Shown here piece by piece: positions 30,320 to 41,574 of a stretch of DNA of 64,000 nucleotides (the stretch's first letter is position 1; the number at the start of each line of letters is the position of its first letter). The notes beneath the pieces were generated by a model. It saw only the letters and a list, made by a program, of their open reading frames with translations, searched no databases and was not told where the DNA came from. The stretch covers positions 1-64,000 of the forward strand of contig JAJOHG010000087.1 of NCBI GenBank assembly GCA_021029095.1. Direction: 5' to 3'. Source of the stretch: Phellopilus nigrolimitatus. Its lineage: Eukaryota > Basidiomycota > Agaricomycetes > Hymenochaetales > Hymenochaetaceae. The position numbers and the translations under genes were made by a program.

Positions 30320-31512
30320 TTTCTAGTTACCTCCGAGGTGAGGATGCAAATTATTCTCATATCCCGATCATCTCTGCCTTCAACCTTATCGCAACAAGAA
30401 AGGCTACTTGCTTCTCCCTTCAATTTTGGGCGAGTCTCAGCTCACTCTCAATGCGAGTCTCGAGGCATGGAAGGGATTCTTCGCAAGCGTGCGCCCAGTG
30501 TACAAGGATCTCATAGTCAACATCACTGTCTGCATGGGTATTGTTTACGTCGCGCGCCTTAGCAATGTGATGATCAAATATCAACAGATGTTGTATGGGA
30601 CAAGCAAACCCCAGAGCTTTTACCGGTGTGTGGGGTTTACAAGGAAGCACCTAGGCTACTGCAGGAAGAGCAGAATCAAGGCTTTCAGAAGCCAGTAAAC
30701 GAGGGAAGACAGTCTTCCAGCGCAACGAACTGGGCGAAATGGTCTGCGTGGAACAGTACTTTGTTACGAAGTAAGCACAACTAGCATGTGTGGCTAATTG
30801 GATCTTAGATGCGCATGGCAGTGTACAGAATTCATTATTCGCCTCCAACATGCGGATGACTTGCCTGTTGTCAATGTGGGAACAAGACCAAGGAAATCTT
30901 TGTTCCCGCCGAGCTCTGCGAGATCGAGCTGGGCCAGCAATACGCAGGTATGCTGTCCGAGCGCGAAACTCTGGAAATGGCAAAGTACACATTGATGCCA
31001 CCGCTCGCCAATGCTAAGACGATCGTTGAGTAGGGAATCAAAGTACTGGGCCTGCGCGAGGGCGCGCCGTTCATACAGGGCTTCGGGATCGAATGTTCCC
31101 TCGACATGGCGGTCATCCCTTTGCACCTGCACAGCTCTCTCAAAGTAATCTGCTCGTCCGGCTCTCTCATCGTCACCAATGGATACTGGGATACTCGCGA
31201 CGTGCACTTTCACCGAGCCGCGCTGCTTACTCGCGCCACCATTCTCGTCCTTGCAAACGGCGGGCACGAGAACTTCGGGGATTCCTCTGTTGTGGCGAGC
31301 TGCGATGAGGAGTTCATGCGCTATCCCGCAAGTCTAGGCCTCCAGGAACACAGCAAAGAGGCGAGTTTTATAACCCTTTTATTCTTGTCTTTCACGATGA
31401 CATTTCGTACACGAGGTTATCGAGCGGCTTAATGAATATTAGATCACTCCAAAAGTACATTATTGTGCTCCGCGGCGGCGTCTCCGATGACCAGTTCGAC
31501 CAGGTATGTCAT
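30320..31512 (+). pseudogene. Argonaute (QDE-2-like) pseudogene
   Basis: Pieces in order: YLRGEDANYSHIPIISAFN, EAWKGFFASVRPVYKDLIVN (linker 1), KTVFQRNELGEMVCVEQYF (PAZ), an intron (about 30770-30810), FVPAELCEIELGQQYAGMLS, MPPLANAKTIVE, GFGIECSLDMAVIPLHL, GYWDTRDVHFHRAAL, ILVLANGGHENF (linker 2/Mid) and YIIVLRGGVSDDQFDQ (start of PIWI, normally YRDGVSEGQF). Frames change often, stops are present (after AKTIVE, for instance), and the catalytic PIWI residues are absent. Argonautes bind small RNAs and silence transposons; this is a relic. Confidence 0.72.
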
Positions 31513-31529
31513 GTTGCAGTGACACTCAC

Positions 31530-31707
31530 CATTGCCTATGGCACACTGTCAACTTAAATCATCCAAAAAAACCCATTTATATAGTTTTTATTCTCATTTA
31601 TCTAGATGCCTGTGTTCTTATATATACTAAAGCAAATGGCAAAGTTTGACTGAGGAAAAAAAAAAGGAATCGTAATTTGCCATGCGCAGCAATGGCCCAC
31701 TACCAAA
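31530..31707 (+). repeat. Shared element terminus, copy 2
   Basis: It follows the Argonaute relic. The first part aligns with 5290-5400. The last 42 bp (31666-31707, starting GGAATCGTAATTTGCC) match the reverse complement of 34061-34102 at 38 positions; the A-rich stretch and ATATACTAAAG before it also match. Confidence 0.65.
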
Positions 31708-32522
31708 GTCAGTATATACGGAACCATCCTGCATGCATTGAACGGCAGGCTTTTGAAGACAATAAGATGGATGCATCAAGTTGCGGTTTAATTCAAATCA
31801 AACCTCGTTACTGCCCAAGTCTCGCGCCCTCCGTTCGTCGTAAGACCATGGCTCCAGACAATGTACATGTAGCAAATGGTATAACACAAGACAATCGTAG
31901 ACATTGCTCGAAGAAAATCTCTCGATTATTGCTCGGCGCTCGCCCTTTATTTTCAGTTTCCTCGGCGCCACCGGTCATAGCGACAAGTGTCGACGAAATC
32001 CTCTACTCCAAAGACACGAATCTCGGCTCGGTCTCTTCTCCCATTCATGCTCATACTTAGCGCGACTACGTCCACCTCGCAACCAGCACTTACCTCGCCC
32101 TCTTTATCTTCATTTTATATCTTTGCAGCTCACGCGCAAAGAGCACGCCTACAAAAATCACAAAAGAAAATCATTCCTTGCAATTATGCAGCCTACTAAA
32201 ATCGCGGTGCTTTACTGTCGGCATTCTCGCTCCTGTATTTTGCCTCGGCCTCAGGATTCGCGAATACATAGTCTCCTAGCCCTTTCGTGAACACTATGAG
32301 GAACACGGGCGCTTGTGAGTTCGATATTCGCCAGCAGGCCGCTACACGCAATGAGCTAGCTTCAGTTGGTTCATATTCATATCGCAAATGAAATGTGTCA
32401 CTGGGCACGAAAGCAAAAGAAAAAACAATATTATACACTTTTGTGAAGTCGAGTTTTTATTTATTTAGAAAGCGAGTGTAGAGGAATGCGCTCACTCAGT
32501 ATTTCATTTGGACTTTAACATA
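31708..32522. other. Downstream flank of the alcohol dehydrogenase gene
   Basis: No gene was recognised. A plus frame at 31677-32060 is open but low in information. It probably contains the ADH 3' untranslated region and terminator. Confidence 0.35.
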
Positions 32523-33871
32523 TCATTTGTATATATCCAGGACAACTCTTTCGGCAATCTGACCCTTCTCCATCTCTTCATAGACCCTGCAGTAGTGATA
32601 ATCAGCATCGTCTCACATTTGAACGTACGAAAGCAAACAAACTCATTGAGCTCTGAAAGCCCCCGGATGGAGTAGATGCACTTGACCTTGCTGGTAGCAG
32701 CAATGTTGACAGCCTCGATGGTTTGCTGGCGAGTACTGTAGCATCATCCATCGTATTAGCTACTTCTTCAATACATTAATGAATTGCACCGAACCCAATG
32801 AAATTTCCGCGTATTGTTAGTCCCCGCACGACGACCAAGTGGACGGGAACCGATATCATTGCGCCAGGCGGGAGGCCAACGGCGAGTAGCGTGCCCGTGC
32901 GGCGCAGATACGCTGCGGCGGTCTCGTATGCGCTGCTCCCACCTGCCGCGACGAGCGCGGCATGAGCTCCCCCCTCGGTCGCGCGGATGACGTCCGCGAT
33001 GAGGTTCGTGCTCTCGAGGAAATCGATCCACTTCTCTGCGCCGAGCTCGAGGTCGCGCTTGGCAACTCCTGCGTCGATAGCAACGACACGCAGGCCCATC
33101 GCGACGGCGTATTGGATGGCTGCCAGCGTGATGTGAGAAATACATAGTTTTGAAGCAAATTAAGGACATACCAAGATGACCCAGACCACCTCCGGCACCC
33201 GAGATTACAATCCAATCACCAATGTGCGTGTCGCTCTGCCTCAGAGCGCTATAAGCAGTGACGCCCTACAAGTATTTTGTATGAGAGATGAGCAATACGT
33301 ACGGTAGCTAGGTTTGCTTACCGCGCACATAATCGCAGCAGCAGCGCTGCTTTCGAGCACTTCTGGAATAGGCGTAACGTAGTCTATGTACACCACAGCA
33401 TACTCGCAGAATGTCCCATCATATTCTTTCCCAGTTGACTTGAATTCCAGACAATCTGCCCCACAGCTGATCAGCCTTCTAGCAAGCAAGGGTATTGCGG
33501 AAGTACGCACAGTTTTCGAGTCCTTTCAAACACAGTTCGCAATTCGAACATGCAGAGCCTAGATACTTGATTCCCACCCGGTCGCCGACGCTGACCTTCC
33601 TGTTTGTCGTGTGGTCTCCGATCGCGACGACAGTGCCCACGCCCTCGTGTCCGCCAACGAGGTCCGTCTTCAGTTTGTTGGGAAACGCGCCCTTCTTGAT
33701 ACCAAGGTCGGAGTGACAAACGCCTGAGTGCGTGAGCTTCACGAGACATTGGCCCGGTAGGAGTTCAGACTTCGACAGGACAGGATGGTCGTTGACGAGC
33801 TTGATTTCACCGCCGACAACGGGCAAGACGAAGGCACGTTGTGTTTTCGGAATCATGAAGGCTTCAGACAT
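32523..33871 (-). CDS. Zinc-dependent alcohol dehydrogenase (MDR family), intact
   Basis: Six exons on the minus strand: 33511-33871, 33322-33455, 33172-33265, 32795-33119, 32643-32735 and 32523-32586; five GT-AG introns of 52-59 nt; 1,071 nt, 356 aa, no stops. It starts MSEAFMIPKTQRAFVLPVVG. Catalytic-zinc ligands lie in SGVCHSDLG and GGHEGVG. Splicing of intron 1 restores the structural-zinc motif CSNCELCLKGLENYC (C-x2-C-x2-C-x7-C). The NAD-binding loop is GAGGGLGHLAIQYA. It ends EEMEKGQIAERVVLDIYK. It should oxidise alcohols or reduce aldehydes with NAD(H) in the cytosol. It is the best preserved gene of the left half and stands between two inverted copies of a mobile-element terminus. Confidence 0.95.
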
Positions 33872-34060
33872 GGCTAACAGAGCTCTGCACGCTTATCTTC
33901 GCAGTTTAAGATGCTAGCTGCGGCCGTCGAGCATCTCAAAAAGGGCTCTAAGAGTGACATGTCGGTCCTAGAACGGCTGAGAGACACGGCGAATGGAATA
34001 ATAAAGTGTTTACCCAATTCGTGGTCAAATGGCAGATGACAATGGGATCGCCAAGACGAC
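33872..34060. promoter_or_regulatory. Upstream region of the ADH gene
   Basis: The promoter of the alcohol dehydrogenase should lie here. No clear TATA box is seen within 100 bp. The inverted element terminus begins at 34061. Confidence 0.4.
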
Positions 34061-34175
34061 TTCGGTAGTGAACCATTACTGCGCATGGCAAATTACGATT
34101 CCCGTTTCTTTTTCCTTTTTCTCCCTCTTCAGTTCATCCTTCCCATTCACTTTAATATATATCCTTCTAAGTCGC
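34061..34175 (-). repeat. Shared element terminus, copy 3
   Basis: Minus-strand sequence TATATATTAAAGTGAATGGGAAGG ... GGAATCGTAATTTGCC (shown in parts) matches 31617-31707. It follows the HIR1 relic immediately (FLDA then TTAGAAGG). Confidence 0.65.
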
Positions 34176-35700
34176 GTCGAGGAACGCAGCAAGCGTGCTG
34201 AGTGCCAACGTCGGCATGATCCTGCGTGTATTTAATTGACTGAATAATGAGACGAAAAAAGGCAGGGGTGGGGATGCGTCTTTTGCCCGAGGGCAAGTAC
34301 ACATGCTGCGCCGTCCTCGAGCGCGACGGCGCAGAAACGGGCAGTCGTGCACACGTGAAGCGCGCGAGCGGGAAGGTAGTCGAGCCACTGCACGCTCTTC
34401 TCCTTCGCTGCGAAGAATAACACCTCGCTCGGCTCTGCACGATGAATCAGCTACGAGAGAGGAGAACAGAAAAGAAAAGGCCGCACCACTCTCAACCTCC
34501 GAGTTGCGCGCCACGAGCACGTCCCCGGTCTCCTCCACGCGTGCCTCGAGGAACGTCTTCAGGTTCGGCGCCTCCGGTCCCGCCCATTTTCATTCCCAGG
34601 CCCCAATCCCAACCCCTGCCCTTGCAGCCCCAGCGCAGACGCGGATGTGCCGGCGCCCTCCCAGCGGATCTCGCGCGCCTCTCGCTCCGCGGCATCGCGG
34701 TCGCGCACTTGGTCCCCGTGGAGCGTGCACGCCTTCGGCGGGGGCAGGCCTTCTCGCCGTTTCCCTCCTCGCCGTACGAGACAGCGACGTTGCCCCGCCC
34801 GGTGTGCCGCCCGCGCGTGTCGAGCGCGCTGACGGGCACGGCCATGTCCAGATCCGCGCACAGCCCGAAGTCTTGCTCACGGTCGAAGCCGAGGTCGAGG
34901 TCTATGCCGGTGCCGAAGCCCGTCGAGAACGCGGAGACCGACGTGGGTAGGGGCGCAAGGACCGTGTTGATGATGATACTGGGAGGTGCGGGCGCGGGCG
35001 CGTCGCTGGTGCTGGAGCCGTTCGCCCCGAACGAGCCGAGGAAGGTAGGCTGTAGGCGGCGCCTGTCCTTGGGCGCGGGGCACGCGACGAGCGTAGTGAC
35101 GCGCTCGCCGGGGCCCGCGAGCGGGCCGTGGCAGAAGCCGTTCTGATGCGCCAGGAGAGATGTGACCGGCCGGCGCTGGCGCCTCCCGCGAAACCCACGG
35201 GGAGGAATGGCGGCATGAAGCCGAACTTGGCGAGGTAGAGGCGCTGCGTGTCCGCGGGGGTGATGCCCTCGAGCTTGGGCGGGCCGAACGCGAAGACGGC
35301 GAGGGTGCCGTCGGAGGAAACGGCGTAGAGCGCGAGGCCGTCGGCGGCTTAGGCGAGGTCCATGATCTGGCGCGCGAAGAGGACCTTGGCGATGACGAGC
35401 GGAGGCGCGCTTTTCGTCTGCCAGACGCTGATGGAGCGGTCCGCACCGAGTGCGACGAGGGAGCAGATATTTTCAGTCGCGACGAGCACGCGCAGGTCGC
35501 GCAAGAAGATGTGCGGATATGTATGTCGGCCTCCGGCAGCACGCATTGTGCAGTCTGGACGGCAGACGGACGTGGCCAGCGCGGCGTGCCCTGGGATCAT
35601 GTGCACGAGCGTCTGGGACGAGCCCGGCGTATTCTGCGATGACGAAGTGCCTGGAGGCTCAGACACTCCCTGGTATTTGGCAGGACACCGACGCAACCCA
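34176..35700 (-). pseudogene. HIR1: HIR1/HIRA histone chaperone pseudogene, C-terminal half
   Basis: Pieces in order: LVALGADRSISVWQTKSAPP, VIAKVLFARQIMDLA, DGLALYAVSSDGTLAVFAFG, PADTQRLYLAKFGFMPPFLP, LLAHQNGFCHGPLAG, RRRLQPTFLGSFG, ADLDMAVPVSALDTRG, ARVEETGDVLVARNSE, SVQWLDYLPARALHVCTTAR, FCAVALEDGAA and MPTLALSTLAAFLDA. This is the last WD repeat, the linker and the start of the Tup1-like HIRA C-terminal domain; HIR1 deposits H3-H4 outside replication. At least six frame changes and an in-frame TAG (near 35349) are present. Confidence 0.75.
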
Positions 35701-35909
35701 GTCGTCGTGCGGGAGCAATTCGAACGGGATGGGCACCGCGCACGTGAGCGCCTTGTTCACGAGCTGCGAGAGCTGAAAGCATTGGGATCATGGATTCCTG
35801 CGCGGGGCAGTGCGCGTGAGACGTCTGCGTCATGAAAAGCACGAGTAGCGTGTGTGTGTCGGTGACCATCCGCGGGTGGAGAGGATGAGAAGGTGGGCCC
35901 ATCGAGGCT
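35701..35909 (-). pseudogene. Unrecognised piece between PUF6 and HIR1
   Basis: A minus frame reads QLVNKALTCAVPIPFELLPH and DWVASVSCQIPG. It looks like real protein but is not identified. It lies in line with its neighbours on the same strand. Confidence 0.35.
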
Positions 35910-36741
35910 TAGGTGCCGAATGGCCCCGCAGGAGCTCGAGAGGATCGCCGCGCGCAGTGCGCGGGGCAGCTGCGGATCAGCTTCGTCACGAGGAACTGTC
36001 TGTACGGCGAGAATGCAATTAGTTGTTTTGCAGAACGTCCCTTCTGGCGGAGAGAGCCCGCACCTTCGAGTACCGGTTTCTGCACGAGCTCCTTGTACCG
36101 TTCCTTCAGCTCGCCCACGATTTTCGCCTGGTTGCCGTACTTCACGAGCGTCTGCACGATGCGGCTCGTATCGTGCTTGAGCACGACGTCCTGGACACTC
36201 TCGCGGACGACGCGCATGAGCTTCCTGACGAGCCTTGTGCGCTCAGCGCAGGCACGTCTTCCTGCGCCCAGAGCTCGGCGAACAGCGCGGCGTGCGTCTT
36301 TGCCACGCGCCGCTCATCCTACAGCGCTTTTTGCGCTTTTTGCGCCTCTCGCGTACCTAGGCAGGCATGTCAGCAATCTGTAGAAAAAGAGAAAAGAAAG
36401 GGCATACTTTTAAGATCCTCTTAAGGGGCGTTGCCGTTCTTGTCCTCCTCCACGATGGCCATCTCCTCGTCCGCATCTTCTTCTCCCAATCCCTCCTCGC
36501 TCCTCGTCCACGTACGTAACCCGGGTCCTCGTAACAGGCAATTTCCTCGTTACTTTGATCTTATTCTCTCTCGGGCCTGGGACGGGGGTGTCTTTCCTCG
36601 CAGATTCAGGCTTGTCCGAGTGCGACTTGAGCTACTTGTGCGCGGGCCCTCGCCATCTTTCTGGGCATGCGTGGCCGCGACCGCCGTCGGTGTGGGTGCA
36701 GAGCGCTTCTTGGTGTGTTTTGCTGAGGCTGCTGCTGCCAC
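35910..36741 (-). pseudogene. PUF6: PUF6/PUM3-like Pumilio protein, N-terminal fragment
   Basis: It starts MAAAASAKHTKKRSAPTPTA, followed by an acidic stretch (EEGLGEEDADEEMAIVEEDK), EERRVAKTHAALFAEL (approximate), LMRVVRESVQDVVLKHDTS, RIVQTLVKYGNQAKIVGELK and ERYKELVQ, then FLVTKLIRSCPAH. The KHDTSRIVQTLVKYG stretch is the first Puf-A/PUM3 helical repeat; the family acts in ribosome biogenesis in the nucleolus. About 25 residues between KELVQ and QFLVTK are scrambled. It is followed by the HIR1 relic on the same strand. Confidence 0.65.
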
Positions 36742-37668
36742 AAGTATGAGCCTAAGTAGACTCGTTGTCGAGGCGATGATCCGACGAGAATTTCTTGCTT
36801 ATGTAACAATCCTCTAGCAAATGCTGGCGTACTTACAAACATACATGTACAAAGAAAGAAGTACATGTCTTTTGCGTTCTCTATTAAACCCTTCCAACCC
36901 TATTCCTCAAAAAATAGCCCATATATCAACTATGTATATCACTTCAGCTCTGCGACCATCCCGCACACACCGCATCTCCAGACCGTCATACAAGCTAGAT
37001 GAGGGGGTTTAAGCTGAGAGCCGAGGTCTGTGACGTGGAAAGCATCCACGCTCTCTCCTGCTTCCTCACTCTCGTAGTCAGTCCCACACGCGGTCAACTG
37101 CTTCCTCCGGGGAAAGGGGACCTGCGGTTTGATCCTAAACGACCAATTGCATCTCGACAACGATGGTGTACACGGACGGTGATGTTGAGGAGATGGACAA
37201 GTTTGGTGTAATGGCGTGTGAAGGAGAGGGAAAAAGTAGACTAGATCTCGACGCGGAAATCGTGCGTGCCGCGAACGGCTTTCTCTTGCAGTCAGTCGAC
37301 CATCAGGTGGAACCATCCCGGACTGCAAGTTTGCGGCGCTGCCAGTCTGATATTTCTGCCTTAGGTTGTTATCGGGAACATGTTTATCAACGGCGCGTCG
37401 CAGAGGGATGGGCTGTTAGCTCTCTCCCGCGCGCCTAATCAGTAAAGCTAGGAAATTTATTCATGATCTTTCCAAAGCAATGAGCAGGCTTACATAGCCC
37501 CTTCTAGAAAAGCGCTCAAGTTTCGCGATAAACGTGTTGCCCCACGGAAGAGGGAGAGGTTGATGAGTTGTACAGAATCGTCGACTTTAGACGAAGTATA
37601 GAAACTTGATTTGATTTCCAGTGTTTATTTACCTAAAAACACACATTTTTTCAAGTAGTCAGGAAAAG
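36742..37668. other. Region with two unassigned ORFs
   Basis: A plus ORF at 37163-37438 (91 aa) has the acidic motif RLDLDAEIVRAANGF, matched by DLDIDAEIARAANAF in the plus frame at 50.1 kb. On the minus strand, 36939-37328 is open (KQLTACGTDYESEEAGESVD), overlapping it. Neither is recognised. The shared motif suggests both sites hold pieces of the same gene. Confidence 0.35.
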
Positions 37669-38680
37669 CTACAAGCTGTCGGACGTGTCGGTAGGCTTCT
37701 GAGCGTAAAATATGTGAAACTCGATCTCGGCATCTGGCGTACTATCCCACTCCCTCTCCAATTCATCAAGAAAGTGGTCGAACTCTTCCTCCGTCTGCAC
37801 GAACCCGAGTCCCCCGAGACGCATGATCGGCGTCTTAACAGCACGAAAAGCGCCTATCCAATTGTTGCGCGCATCTGCGCCAGTCTCTCCTGCCAGTGGA
37901 AGGTTTCGCACCTCGACTTTGATATTGTCAAATTTTGCTTTACGAAGGAGCTCGGGGATCTCCATGCTGACATCGAGCAAGAGTTCGCGGGAGTCGAAGA
38001 GCGCATGAAGCATGCGCCTGTGCCTTTCCGACACTGGGCCCGCGTGCCAGGTCCCGACCTCGCCGAGCTGAACCCAGCCTCCGGGACTAAGGACGCGGTG
38101 GATCTGTCCTAGCGTCTGCGGCCACTGAGATCGCGTAAGCGCGGTAAGGAGGAGACGCTGATTAACCAAATCGAACTTGTTCTTCCACTCCTCAGGGAGC
38201 GACACGATAGAGCCGACCGAGAATGAAACATTTGTAGGGCGCGAGTGCGGGAAAAGGCGGCTTTCTAGATCCACACCGTGCAGGATGGCTGAGACAGATA
38301 GTTCGGAGGCGACGTCCAGGAGCCAGGCAGCTAGAATGATACCTGTATGAGGCTGACATCGCCCCAATAACAGTTAAAACTCATGTGCGTACCGGGACCA
38401 ACGCCAGAGTCGAGCACAAAGTAGCTTGATTGGCTTTTAAGAGGTGGAAAAATGAGCCTCCCCTCAAATGCGTTCTTAACGACGTTGTGCTGCAGCCTCA
38501 GCCTGTATTCAGTATTCCGTTAACCGTTGTATTTCGTTATCGACAAGCAAGCGTAAAAGAATACAGAGCTGACCTTTCAACCTCTTGTTCGTCCGTAGGA
38601 AGAACATAATGGGAGTCAGGATAATTGTGGTATTTGCGAGCATCATGAGGTATAGGGGTCAAATCGCTTTCAGTTGCCAT
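37669..38680 (-). CDS. SAM-dependent methyltransferase, LaeA/class I type, intact
   Basis: Three exons on the minus strand (38574-38680, 38393-38502, 37669-38342), two GT-AG introns (71 and 50 nt), 891 nt, 296 aa, no stops. It starts MATESDLTPIPHDARKYHNY. LPTDEQEVERLRLQHNVVK is typical of fungal LaeA-like methyltransferases. Motif I is VLDSGVGPG, split by intron 2; an acidic residue follows in GVDLESRLFP; motif II/III parts are NQRLLLTAL and VLSPGGWVQLGEV. It would transfer methyl from S-adenosylmethionine, often to a small metabolite. The substrate is unknown. Confidence 0.88.
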
Positions 38681-39292
38681 TATTGGTCCTGGTTTCTGGA
38701 TACCACGAAAGGCCCTGACGAAATATTTGAAGTGCTGCTGTTGATGGGTATTCACTGTTCTCAAGATTAGGCGATAGGTTACTATAAAATCTAGTCGTGT
38801 GAAAAATGTATTTTTAACTGGGAAAAGAAGGAGTGATGAACAAACGATGATGATAACCATCACCGCTAGAAATTCTTCCCATCATTGCCAATCTACAGGG
38901 TGTAATGGAGAGGCTTTTTCGGGGTGGCAGGTTTCCTATGTATCATACGATTCCGCTGCAATGCAACAATAAGTGCCAAACCAATCTCGCTCCAACTTCT
39001 CCTGTGATGTATGAAGTATCAACCGGTTCAATTCATTAGTGTTTGTTGATGCCGCCGGTACGCACATGCGGCTATAGAAATAGGTTTGAGTAATTCTGCA
39101 ACTCGTCAATGTTTGCGTTTCCTTTTCACGCTTTCCCCCTACTCACGATGTTTCATCATTTTCCTCACATCTGTCCATCGCTTGCTTCTTTGAAGTTTAT
39201 ATTTACAACGAAAAGTGATATATATGAGACGTCAGGAAGACCAACCCCAAACATACCCATAGCGTTTTCTGTTAGCTCGTCGTCGTCTCAAC
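38681..39292. other. Divergent promoter region
   Basis: Sits between the methyltransferase (minus) and the membrane-protein gene (plus), so both promoters should be here. A GATATATATGAG word at about 39208 could serve the plus gene. No repeats were seen. Confidence 0.4.
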
Positions 39293-40738
39293 ATGGCTGT
39301 AGGACTCGCTGAAGCGACACTTATCTCTCTACTTATGGAGTCAATTCTTTTTGGTGAGTGCTTAACTCACGTAAACCGCTTCAAGACATGACTGTGACTT
39401 GGTGATTAGGAATTTTTACAGTTCTGTTCTTGGCGACCCTTTATATATTGATCATGCGAAGGAAATCACAGCAATTGAGGATTCATATACTCGCCGTTTC
39501 TGTCTGTATGTACGTGCTGGCGCTCATGGTATGTCATACACGATCTGGCTGCTAGGATTTAACATTGTTGAAGTCACTATTGCCCAGCATCTTGCAGTCG
39601 ATATGCATCGTGCCATTGTCGGCTTTGTTGGATTCTCAGATAGTTCCCAATCAGAAGTGTACTTCAATGCACTGTCTAATTCGACGTCTCTATTCAAAAA
39701 TGGGATTTTAATCGCTCAGATTCTCCTTGGCGACGGATTTGTTGTGAGTATATAATCCTCATTAAGGCGGAAGTCAAATATTTTATACATTTAGATTTAC
39801 CGCCTATACATGGTCTGGTTCTGCGACAAGCGCATTGCTGCTCCAGCCATTCTCTGTCTCCTAGCCAGCTTCTGTAAGTACCTGCTACTGTCTAATCAGA
39901 ATAAGCAACATAAGGTTTATTTATTGCAGGTGTTGGTGTTATCACTTTGAAAAAAGAAAGTGAAGTAACGCCAACCACACTTGTATTCAACGACGAGCTC
40001 AAGCTATGGGTCACATCGTTCTTTTCCATGACACTGATTACGAACTTTAGCTGCACAGGTACAACTTCCGCATTGCATTGTCTGATTGGATCTGGTTTAG
40101 CTCAAATAATTCTTTCAGCTTTAATCGCTTTTCGCATCTGGCGCATAGAGCTCCGGACATCTGCAATGTTTCGCTTGAATAACAGCTTATCCCCAGTCAT
40201 GGTCGCGATCATCGAGTCTGGTGCCATTTATTCGGCGACCCTCATCTCTCTTTTGGCCACTTATCTAAGCGGAAGCGACGGACAGTATCCAGTGCTTGAC
40301 TCGGTACGAAGAGACAATTTCCTTTCCGACAATATAATAATTGATGAAGACATATTCTCGACTGTGATTCTCTGTTGCTTAGATCGCGCAAATTATCGTG
40401 AGTATATTGCGTTTAAGACCTGGTAATACGAACTCATGGGTCGGCAGGGTGTAGTCTTTTCACTCATCATTGTGCGCATCGGCCTTGGAATCTCATCGAA
40501 AGACACGACGCACCATGGTACGACGAGCATTGGACCGATCAACTTTAGTAGCCAAAGACCTCTACGACCCGTCTCTGTACACATGACACGCACGAGAACC
40601 GCTCTCGACGACCAAGGGGAGACGCTGGGCATGTCGCGTACCGTCTCCGTCTCTTCCAACACCGCGGTCGACCTGGAGTCTAAAGTAAATGCAAGCAGAA
40701 GCGACTATGAGATCACGAAAACACAACAACGAATATGA
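39293..40738 (+). CDS. Multi-pass (probably seven-helix) membrane protein, intact
   Basis: Eight exons: 39293-39353, 39410-39528, 39588-39743, 39795-39873, 39930-40058, 40119-40303, 40383-40397 and 40448-40738; all introns GT-AG; 1,035 nt, 344 aa. It starts MAVGLAEATLISLLMESILF. Hydrophobic segments include GIFTVLFLATLYILIM, IHILAVSVCMYVLALM, GFVIYRLYMVWF, AILCLLASFCVGVITL, SFFSMTLITNFSCTALIAFR, ESGAIYSATLISLLATYL and IAQIIGVVFSLIIVRIGLG. The C-terminal tail is hydrophilic. Such proteins form a large Agaricomycete family without a known ligand, sometimes compared with GPCRs. Exon 7 is only 15 nt. Confidence 0.85.
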
Positions 40739-41574
40739 ACGGGTAACAGTCTTTTCTTTTGACGGTGGACGCCCATTCTCACGTCTAATCTTGTCTTGAT
40801 TAATTACGCAGTCGAGCCTTGAGCCCACTTTGTGCGCAAAACTTTGAGACTGTCTGAGATAGTAATTGTCTTCTTAGAAAGAAAACTTCGGCTTAGGGAG
40901 GTTCTCCGAGATAGATCTGCACTGGAACATCGAGTTGGCGTACTTGAGCATGACGCCGGGCTTCTTGATCGGGGTGCTTGACGAACGAGTCGAGCTGTCT
41001 TAACGCGGCCTGCGGTGTGGGCCGCGGCCTAAGATGGCACTCATGTCAGGTAGGTTGAGATCGCTGTCAAATTCAAAAGAGAGATTAAACATGGCGTCAA
41101 CGGGGACGCTGGGAGCCCGTCTACGTTGGGGTGAGGGAAGTGGCTGAAGGAAGTAAGGCTTCGCCATACCAGACTAAGAGTTGAGTAGGGGTAGTGCACG
41201 GACCGCGCTCTTGTTCCTCAGCGCGCGAGTCAGGCAGTGTCGCATACCGGCACGTCACAGGGTCGCCCTTACGGCCAACGGGCGAGGGGCGTCGATAAAC
41301 GCTCGAAATCGTCATCGTTGCCGTCGCAGATCGGGGACGCGTCATTGATAGTACTGACACCTGGGTGACTAGGCGCGACTGTTGCTCAAACATGTCAGAT
41401 GAAATTGTTTTCGTCTCCGAGAAACTGCGAGAAGAACAGATAGGCAGGCATCGACGAGTTGGAGAACAGCGAAACGATCTTGGTCAGATATTTCTGTTTT
41501 ACATAAGCCGCAAGGATTTCCACGTGATTTAAGTACTCCCCGTTTCGCAAAGACAATATCCTCGCGCAACTACG
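40739..41574 (-). pseudogene. Unrecognised gene relic
   Basis: Minus frames contain coding-like pieces (QQSRLVTQVSVLSMTRPRSA, RRPSPVGRKGDPV, then FNLSFEFDSDLNLPDMSAIL), separated by stops and frame changes. No family was recognised. Confidence 0.35.

Noticed and set aside
31658..31665. Target duplication for the 31666-34102 inverted repeats
   Set aside because: The left flank is AAAAAAAA and the right is CGTTTCTT; they do not match, and similarity continues past the repeat.
34176..36741. PUF6-HIR1 as one fused working gene
   Set aside because: Frames change many times, stops are present, and an unrecognised piece lies between them.
37669..40738. Secondary-metabolite cluster from the methyltransferase and its neighbours
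   Set aside because: Only one methyltransferase, a membrane protein and, 4 kb away, an ADH are present; there is no core synthase in the window.
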